Made by a program: the position numbers and the translations under genes. Positions 15,261 to 19,805 of a DNA stretch of 19,805 nt are shown here, one piece after another. The notes beneath the pieces were generated by a model. The model saw only the letters and a list, made by a program, of their open reading frames with translations, searched no databases and had not been told where the DNA came from. Source of the stretch: Bacteroidales bacterium (GTDB lineage: Bacteria > Bacteroidota > Bacteroidia > Bacteroidales > Bacteroidaceae). Within the stretch, counting starts at the first letter, position 1. Every line of letters starts with the position of its first letter. Where the stretch lies: positions 1 through 19,805 of the forward strand of contig SFEP01000046.1 in assembly GCA_004557185.1 (NCBI GenBank). The letters run 5' to 3'.

Positions 15261-15306
15261 CCGCACACCCCTTTCTGCTGCCGCACGTCACGCGGCACCT
15301 CTTCAC

Positions 15307-16449
15307 ATGACCGACACTACCTCCTCCACACCGCGACGCGTGCTCTTCATCGACCGCGACGGCACCATTCTGCGCGAGCCTGCCGACGAGCAAATTGACG
15401 CGCTCTCGAAACTCTCCTTTCTGCCACACGTCATCACCGCCTTGCGGCAAATCATGACGCTCGACTTCGAACCTGTGCTCGTCAGCAACCAGGACGGGCT
15501 GGGCACGCCGAGCTTTCCAGAGGACACCTTCTGGCCCGCCCACCGCTTCATGCTCGACACGCTCGCCGGCGAGGACATCCACTTTGCCCGCGAACACATC
15601 GACCGCACCTTCCCCGCCGACAACGCCCCGACGCGCAAGCCGGGCACGGCCATGCTGACGGGCTACATGGACGGCTCGCGCGACCTGACACGCTCCTTCG
15701 TCATTGGCGACCGCGCCACCGACGTGCAGCTGGCGTGCAACCTGGGCTGCAAGGCCATTCTTCTGCAGCGCCCCGAGGCTGCCGCCACCATGCTCACCCC
15801 CGAGCAGCACGCAGCCCTGGCGCTGGCCACCGACAACTGGCTGCAGGTGGCCGACTTCCTGCGACGCTCCTCGCGCCACGCCGTGGTGCAGCGACGCACG
15901 GCCGAGACGGACATCTGCGTGGAGGTAGACCTCGACGGCATGGGCGAAACGCGCATCGACACAGGCCTACACTTCTACGACCACATGCTCGCACAACTGC
16001 CGCACCACGCGGGCCTCTCGCTGGTGTGCACCTGCCGTGGCGACCTTGAGGTGGACGAGCACCACACCATGGAAGACGTGGCCCTGGCCCTGGGCGAGGC
16101 GCTCCGTCAAGCCTTGGGCGACAAGCGCGGCATCGGTCGCTACGGCTTTGCCCTGCCCATGGACGAATGCGACGCACAGGTCACACTCGACCTTGGCGGA
16201 CGCATCGACTTTCAGTGGGACGTGCCCTTCACCCGCGAATATGTGGGCGACACGCCTACCGAAATGTTCAAGCACGTGTTCGGTTCGCTGGCAGCAGCCC
16301 TCCACGCCAACCTGCACATCACCGCCCGCGGGGAAAACAACCACCACCTCATCGAGGGCGTGTGGAAAGCCTTTGCCCGCAGCCTGCGGCAGGCCATCAC
16401 GCGCAACGTGGCTGACCACCGCGTGCCCAGCAGCAAGGGCTCGATATAA
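15307..16449 (+). CDS. hisB: Bifunctional histidinol-phosphatase / imidazoleglycerol-phosphate dehydratase
   Basis: The frame is open from 15109, inside hisC, but the ATG at 15307 places the HAD motif where expected, giving 380 residues. The N-terminal phosphatase (about 10-165) shows D16/D18 in LFIDRDGTI, SNQDG (60-64), RKP (110-112) and IGDRATD with D135 and D139. The C-terminal dehydratase (about 190-380) shows HFYDHML, DEHHTMEDVALALGEAL and NNHHLIEGVWKAFARSL, the histidine/acid clusters that bind Mn. The zinc loop of the E. coli enzyme (CxHxPxxxCxC) is replaced by IDRTFPADNAPTRKP with no cysteine. I believe this is usual in Bacteroidota HisB. The enzyme covers two non-consecutive pathway steps. 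It starts 46 nt after hisC. Confidence 0.97.
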   Translation: MTDTTSSTPRRVLFIDRDGTILREPADEQIDALSKLSFLPHVITALRQIMTLDFEPVLVSNQDGLGTPSFPEDTFWPAHRFMLDTLAGEDIHFAREHIDRTFPADNAPTRKPGTAMLTGYMDGSRDLTRSFVIGDRATDVQLACNLGCKAILLQRPEAAATMLTPEQHAALALATDNWLQVADFLRRSSRHAVVQRRTAETDICVEVDLDGMGETRIDTGLHFYDHMLAQLPHHAGLSLVCTCRGDLEVDEHHTMEDVALALGEALRQALGDKRGIGRYGFALPMDECDAQVTLDLGGRIDFQWDVPFTREYVGDTPTEMFKHVFGSLAAALHANLHITARGENNHHLIEGVWKAFARSLRQAITRNVADHRVPSSKGSI

Positions 16450-16503
16450 GGCCCGCGGCTTCACGCTTAGCATTCCCTATTCCTTATATATAATAGAGCG
16501 GAC

Positions 16504-16537
16504 GGAGGGTGGGTTTGAAATGCACCACGCGCCCTCC
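16504..16537 (+). other. Hairpin in the hisB-hisH gap
   Basis: GGAGGGTG (16504-16511) pairs with CGCCCTCC (16530-16537), with one T-G wobble. GGT/ACC (16512-16514 and 16524-16526) extends it past a 3-nt bulge. It sits just before hisH, 23 nt from its ATG, in the longest gap of the cluster (111 nt), after an AT island (16482-16495). It could be a processing, attenuation or stability element. No T-tract follows. Confidence 0.4.
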
Positions 16538-16560
16538 AGCCGCACCCGCAACAGCATTCC

Positions 16561-17145
16561 ATGATTGCCATTATCGACTACAAAATGGGCAACCTGCGTT
16601 CTGTGGAAAATGCCCTGCACCGCCTTGGCGCCGACTTCGTGGTCACGGCCGACGCCTCCGTCATTCGCCGCGCCGACCGCGTGCTCCTGCCCGGCGTGGG
16701 CCACTGCGGCGAGGCCATGCGCCACCTCCGCGCCGCGGGGCTCGATGCCGTCATACCCTCGCTGCGCCAGCCTGTGCTGGGCATCTGCGTAGGGTTGCAG
16801 GTAATGTGCCGCGACTCGCAGGAGGGCGACACCCAGTGCCTCGGCATTTTCGACAGCCACGTGCGCCGCTTCCAGCCGGCACCCGACCTCAAAGTGCCGC
16901 ACATGGGCTGGAACCAGATAGGCAACCTCGAGCGCAAACTCTTCACGGGGCTGCAGGGAGGCGAGTTCGTCTACTACGTGCATTCCTACTACCCCACGCT
17001 CTGCCCCGACACCATCGCCACCACGCACTACGGCACGCTCTTCAGCGCAGCATTGAAGTATGAAAACTTCTACGGCACGCAGTTCCACCCCGAAAAGAGC
17101 GGCGACGTGGGCGAGCGCATCCTGCACAACTTCCTCGCGCTCTGA
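16561..17145 (+). CDS. hisH: Imidazole glycerol phosphate synthase, glutaminase subunit
   Basis: This class I glutamine amidotransferase releases ammonia and channels it to HisF, with which it forms a heterodimer. Together they make imidazole glycerol phosphate and AICAR. It has 194 residues, a normal length. The nucleophile elbow is LGICVGLQVM with C76, the oxyanion-strand region is VLLPGVGHCGEAM, and the catalytic His/Glu pair is H176/E178 in QFHPEKSG. HMGWN and YYVHSYY are further HisH signatures. The start at 16561 (MIAIIDYKMGNLRSVENAL) fits the family exactly. It is separated from hisB by 111 nt and from hisA by 66 nt. Confidence 0.97.
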   Translation: MIAIIDYKMGNLRSVENALHRLGADFVVTADASVIRRADRVLLPGVGHCGEAMRHLRAAGLDAVIPSLRQPVLGICVGLQVMCRDSQEGDTQCLGIFDSHVRRFQPAPDLKVPHMGWNQIGNLERKLFTGLQGGEFVYYVHSYYPTLCPDTIATTHYGTLFSAALKYENFYGTQFHPEKSGDVGERILHNFLAL

Positions 17146-17211
17146 CGCGGCCTCCGTGCGCCGTCGCCCGTCGCCACACTTCCACCCCAACCTTTTCCCA
17201 CCCCCTTCACC

Positions 17212-17934
17212 ATGCAAGCCTCTTCCACCCTCATCATCCCCGCCATCGACCTCATCGGTGGCCGCTGCGTGCGCCTCACCAAGGGCGACTACGCCCAGCG
17301 CAGCACCTACGACGCCACGCCCCTCGACATGGTGCGCCAATACGTGGCGCATGGCTTCCACCGCGTGCACGTGGTCGACCTCGACGGAGCCAAGGCTTCC
17401 CATCCCGCCAACCTCGACGTACTGCGCGCCCTGGCCGCTGTGCCGGGAGCCGAAATTGAATGGGGCGGCGGCATCAAGAGCGACGAGGCACTGCAAGCCG
17501 TCTTCGAGGCCGGCGCACGCTATGCCGTAGTGGGCAGCGTGGCGGCTCAGCAGCCCGCCCTCTTCGAACGCTGGCTGCTCGACTACGGCCCTGAACGCAT
17601 GGTGCTCGGCGCCGACGTGCGCGACGGATTGGTGAGCGTAAACGGCTGGTTGGAGAACACGACCCTGAGCATCGACGACCTCGTGCACCGCTTCAGGCCC
17701 GCCGGCCTCTCGCAGGTCATCTGCACCGACATCTCGCGCGACGGCATGCTGCAAGGCCCCGCCACCGAACTCTACGTGCGCCTTCAGGCTGAATATCCCG
17801 AAATCACCTTTACCGTGAGCGGAGGCATCGCCTCCATCCACGACATCCGCACCCTGCGCTCCCTCGGTCTGCGCCGCATCATTGTGGGCAAAGCCATCTA
17901 CGAGGGACGCATCTCACTATCCGAACTATGCTGA
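17212..17934 (+). CDS. hisA: Phosphoribosylformimino-AICAR ribotide isomerase
   Basis: This TIM-barrel enzyme performs the Amadori rearrangement of ProFAR to PRFAR, the substrate of HisF. It has 240 residues. The catalytic aspartates are D13 (PAIDLIGGRCVRL) and D173 (CTDISRDGM). The phosphate-binding glycines are in WGGGIKS (84-90) and VSGGIAS. HisA and HisF share ancestry, and the internal half-barrel repeat (VHVVDLDGA and ADVRDG) is visible. Its last 7 nt overlap the start of hisF, implying translational coupling. Confidence 0.97.
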   Translation: MQASSTLIIPAIDLIGGRCVRLTKGDYAQRSTYDATPLDMVRQYVAHGFHRVHVVDLDGAKASHPANLDVLRALAAVPGAEIEWGGGIKSDEALQAVFEAGARYAVVGSVAAQQPALFERWLLDYGPERMVLGADVRDGLVSVNGWLENTTLSIDDLVHRFRPAGLSQVICTDISRDGMLQGPATELYVRLQAEYPEITFTVSGGIASIHDIRTLRSLGLRRIIVGKAIYEGRISLSELC

Positions 17935-18683
17935 GCAAACGCATCATACCCTGCCTCGACGTGAAGGAGGGGCGCACCGTCAAGGGCATCCACTTCGAGC
18001 AACTGCGCGACGTGGGCGACGCCGTAGAACTGGGCGAACACTACGCCCGCAGCGGGGCCGACGAACTCGTCTACCTCGACATCAGCGCCACACGCGAGGG
18101 GCGCCACACCTTTACGCGCCTCGTGGAGCGCATTGCCGACCGCATCCACATTCCCTTCACCGTGGGCGGCGGCATCAGCAGCCTCGACGACGCAGCCCGT
18201 CTGCTCGACGCAGGGGCCGACAAAATCAGCATCAACTCCGCCGCCCTGCGCAACCCCGCACTCATCGACAGCATTGCCAAGCGCTACGGCAGCCAGTTTG
18301 TGGTAGTGGCCATTGACGCCCGCTGCACCGACGGCCACTGGACGGTGTGCACCCACGGCGGCACACGCGCCACGGAGCGCGAACTCTTTGAGTGGGCGGC
18401 CGAGGCCGAGCAGCGCGGGGCGGGCGAAATACTGTTCACCTCCATGAACCACGACGGCACGCGCCACGGCTACCCCTGCGACACGTTGGCCAGCCTCACG
18501 GCGGCGCTGCACATACCCGTCATTGCCTCGGGCGGGGCCGGCTCGGCAAACGACATTGCCGACGCCTTCACGCTGGGCCACGCCGACGCCGCGCTGGCCG
18601 CCAGCATCTTCCACTACGGCGAAATCTCCATTGCAGCGCTCAAGGCTATCCTGCATGAACGTGGCATTCACGTACGACGCTGA
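17928..18683 (+). CDS. hisF: Imidazole glycerol phosphate synthase, cyclase subunit
   Basis: This TIM-barrel partner of HisH uses its ammonia to turn PRFAR into imidazole glycerol phosphate, feeding HisB, and AICAR, feeding purine synthesis. It has 251 residues, the usual size. The catalytic residues are D11 (RIIPCLDVKEGRTVKG) and D130 (VVVAIDARCT). Phosphate-binding loops are FTVGGGISS and VIASGGAGS. KISINSAALRNP and TSMNHDGTRHGYPC are typical HisF blocks. The ATG lies inside the 3' end of hisA (7-nt overlap). hisIE starts 43 nt after the stop. Confidence 0.98.
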   Translation: MLSKRIIPCLDVKEGRTVKGIHFEQLRDVGDAVELGEHYARSGADELVYLDISATREGRHTFTRLVERIADRIHIPFTVGGGISSLDDAARLLDAGADKISINSAALRNPALIDSIAKRYGSQFVVVAIDARCTDGHWTVCTHGGTRATERELFEWAAEAEQRGAGEILFTSMNHDGTRHGYPCDTLASLTAALHIPVIASGGAGSANDIADAFTLGHADAALAASIFHYGEISIAALKAILHERGIHVRR

Positions 18684-18726
18684 CGCAGCGAAGCCCCATC
18701 ATCCCTATCAAGCATCTACTTCACCC

Positions 18727-19326
18727 ATGAATTTTTCAGACTTCAATCTTTCAAAATGCCCCGACGGCCTGCTGCCCGTCATCGTGCAGGACGCCGCCAC
18801 GCTGCGTGTGCTCATGCTGGGCTACATGAACGAGGAGGCCTTCAGACGCACGCAGGCCGAGAGCCGCGTCACCTTTTTCAGTCGCACGCGCCAGCAGCTC
18901 TGGACCAAGGGCGAAACCTCAGGCCACTACCTCTACGTGGAGAGCATGTATGCCGACTGCGACGCCGACACGCTCCTCATTCAGGCCCGCCCCGTGGGCC
19001 CCACCTGCCACCGCGGCACCACCTCGTGCTTCGACACGCCTGCCCACCAGGGCTTTGCCCGCGAACTCGCGCAACTGGTGGCGCGCCGCCACACCGAAAT
19101 GCCCGAAGGCTCCTACACCACACGCCTCTTCATCAAAGGGGTGAAAGCCATTGGCAAAAAGGTGACGGAGGAGGCGGGTGAGTGCGTTATCGAGGCCGTC
19201 GACGGCAACCGCAGCCGCTTCGTCTACGAGGCTTCCGACCTGCTCTACCACTCCTTGGTGCTCCTCGAGCAAATGGGCGTCAGCCTCGACGACATCGAGC
19301 GCGAACTGGCGCTGCGCCACCGCTAA
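18727..19326 (+). CDS. hisI: Bifunctional phosphoribosyl-AMP cyclohydrolase / phosphoribosyl-ATP pyrophosphohydrolase
   Basis: The frame is open from 18523 but overlaps hisF; the ATG at 18727 (MNFSDFNLSKCPDGLLP) gives a standard 199-residue HisIE. The N-terminal HisI domain (about 1-108) has LMLGYMNEEAF, FFSRTRQQLWTKGETSGH, metal-binding aspartates in DCDADT (77-82) and zinc cysteines C78, C94 and C101. The C-terminal HisE domain (about 110-199) has the MazG-like acidic set: E148/E149 and E152 in KKVTEEAGECVIEAV, and E168/D171 in EASDLLYHSLVLL. HisE makes PR-AMP from PR-ATP, and HisI opens its adenine ring to give ProFAR. It is the last gene of the cluster and is followed by a terminator 67 nt on. 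It is also written hisIE. Confidence 0.97.
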   Translation: MNFSDFNLSKCPDGLLPVIVQDAATLRVLMLGYMNEEAFRRTQAESRVTFFSRTRQQLWTKGETSGHYLYVESMYADCDADTLLIQARPVGPTCHRGTTSCFDTPAHQGFARELAQLVARRHTEMPEGSYTTRLFIKGVKAIGKKVTEEAGECVIEAVDGNRSRFVYEASDLLYHSLVLLEQMGVSLDDIERELALRHR

Positions 19327-19393
19327 GCAGGGCATCGTGCCCACCCACCTGCACACGGCTGCTACACGTAGCCACACACCTACCGCAACCCTG

Positions 19394-19436
19394 AGAGGCT
19401 GTGCCGTCAATGCTGCACGACGGCACAGCCTCTTTT
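19394..19436 (+). terminator. Rho-independent terminator of the histidine operon
   Basis: The 15-nt arms AGAGGCTGTGCCGTC (19394-19408) and GACGGCACAGCCTCT (19419-19433) are perfect reverse complements with a 10-nt loop. TTTT (19433-19436) follows immediately. This is the strongest terminator in the window. Confidence 0.9.
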
Positions 19437-19718
19437 GCTGTCGAACGGGCATGCTGGCACAAGGGCTACCCTGCACACGCAACGGTGACTGAAGGGTGTG
19501 AAAGGATGACGCACACGGGTGTCGGATGAAATTCAACAACTCAAACTATTACTGTCCGCTAAACCCTAAGACTACACCCCTAACTTTCCGAGAGACAGAA
19601 GTGTGGCTTTCGGCTTATCATGGACACCCCCCCTTTGTCAAAAAATAGACTCTTGAGGAGGTGCTTCAGATACCGCGGCAAGCATATGGTTCAGGTCTGC
19701 GTCTGCTTGATTGAAGAA
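19437..19718. other. Unassigned sequence between the histidine terminator and the terminal repeat
   Basis: No supported gene was found in this stretch. Two tiny ORFs are visible: plus strand 19526-19648 (40 codons, MKFNNSNYYCPLNPKTTP) and minus strand 19638-19730 (30 codons, MLRKFFNQADADLNHML). Neither is recognised, and they overlap tail to tail. A run of eight C residues (19626-19633) lies between them. G+C is lower than in the operon. It could be the remnant of a decayed gene or mobile element. Confidence 0.35.
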
Positions 19719-19805
19719 TTTACGTAGCATCTATTTTCGGCGGGGTGGGGGATGGGAAAAAGGAGATGCTACGTAAAAAAACGCACGTAGTACGTAAAAA
19801 AACTC
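19719..19805 (+). repeat. Second locus of the 21-bp composite repeat family (truncated by window end)
   Basis: TTTACGTAGCATC (19719-19731) matches the right end of cassette B. The following 41-nt linker (19727-19767) aligns without gaps to the A-B linker at 7638-7678. A new array then starts with GATGCTACGTAAAAAAA, identical to the left end of cassette B. It continues with a second TACGTAAAAAAA 22 bp later and is cut off by the window edge. The array expected left of 19719 is missing apart from its right end. Confidence 0.8.

Noticed and set aside
15109..15306. Upstream extension of HisB into hisC
   Set aside because: It overlaps the conserved C-terminus of HisC. The HAD motif expected near the N-terminus fits the ATG at 15307.
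18523..18726. Upstream extension of HisIE into hisF
   Set aside because: It lies inside the conserved end of HisF. The ATG at 18727 gives the standard HisIE length.

Overview
This window is a GC-rich (roughly 60 percent G+C by eye) chromosomal segment from a member of the Bacteroidota, most likely order Bacteroidales and probably Prevotellaceae-like. The reasons are the C-terminal sorting tails on two secreted proteins, a small MKKxYxxP-type protein, the style of the enzyme orthologues (Bacteroidota-type HisB, secreted C1B peptidase, Omp28-like thioredoxin protein), and several upstream elements fitting the Bacteroidota -7 consensus TAnnTTTG. Genus and species cannot be settled from this sequence.

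Layout. Positions 2-154 hold the C-terminal end of an unrecognised gene. Positions 180-5553 form a cell-surface/secretion block: a 962-residue modular exported protein, a 64-residue MKKxYxxP small protein, and a 680-residue exported Omp28-like thioredoxin-fold protein. Class I fumarase follows (5771-7414) behind a clear promoter, an imperfect 15-bp triplicate repeat and a 14-bp inverted repeat. The gap between fumarase and the convergent patatin-like phospholipase (7840-8712, minus strand) carries two unusual repeat cassettes. A divergent promoter region separates the phospholipase from Xaa-Pro aminopeptidase P (9065-10468), followed by a secreted C1B (bleomycin hydrolase type) cysteine peptidase (10515-11717) with its own terminator.

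The right half (12021-19326) is one complete histidine biosynthesis cluster in the order hisG-hisD-hisC-hisB-hisH-hisA-hisF-hisIE. With HisB (phosphatase plus dehydratase) and HisIE (cyclohydrolase plus pyrophosphohydrolase) as fusions, all enzymes from PRPP and ATP to histidine are present. The cluster ends at a textbook hairpin-plus-T-tract terminator (19394-19436). The only gap in the cluster longer than 100 nt lies between hisB and hisH and contains a hairpin.

The most unusual content is non-genic. Two cassettes at 7571-7642 and 7676-7746 each consist of three 21-bp units enclosed by perfect 13-16 bp inverted repeats ending GATGC / GCATC. They are joined by a 41-nt linker that reappears, diverged but at identical length, at 19727-19767 next to another 21/22-bp array cut by the window end. 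This is a dispersed composite repeat family, with a period equal to two DNA helical turns and also to seven codons. No tRNA, rRNA, CRISPR array, intact insertion sequence or defence system was seen.
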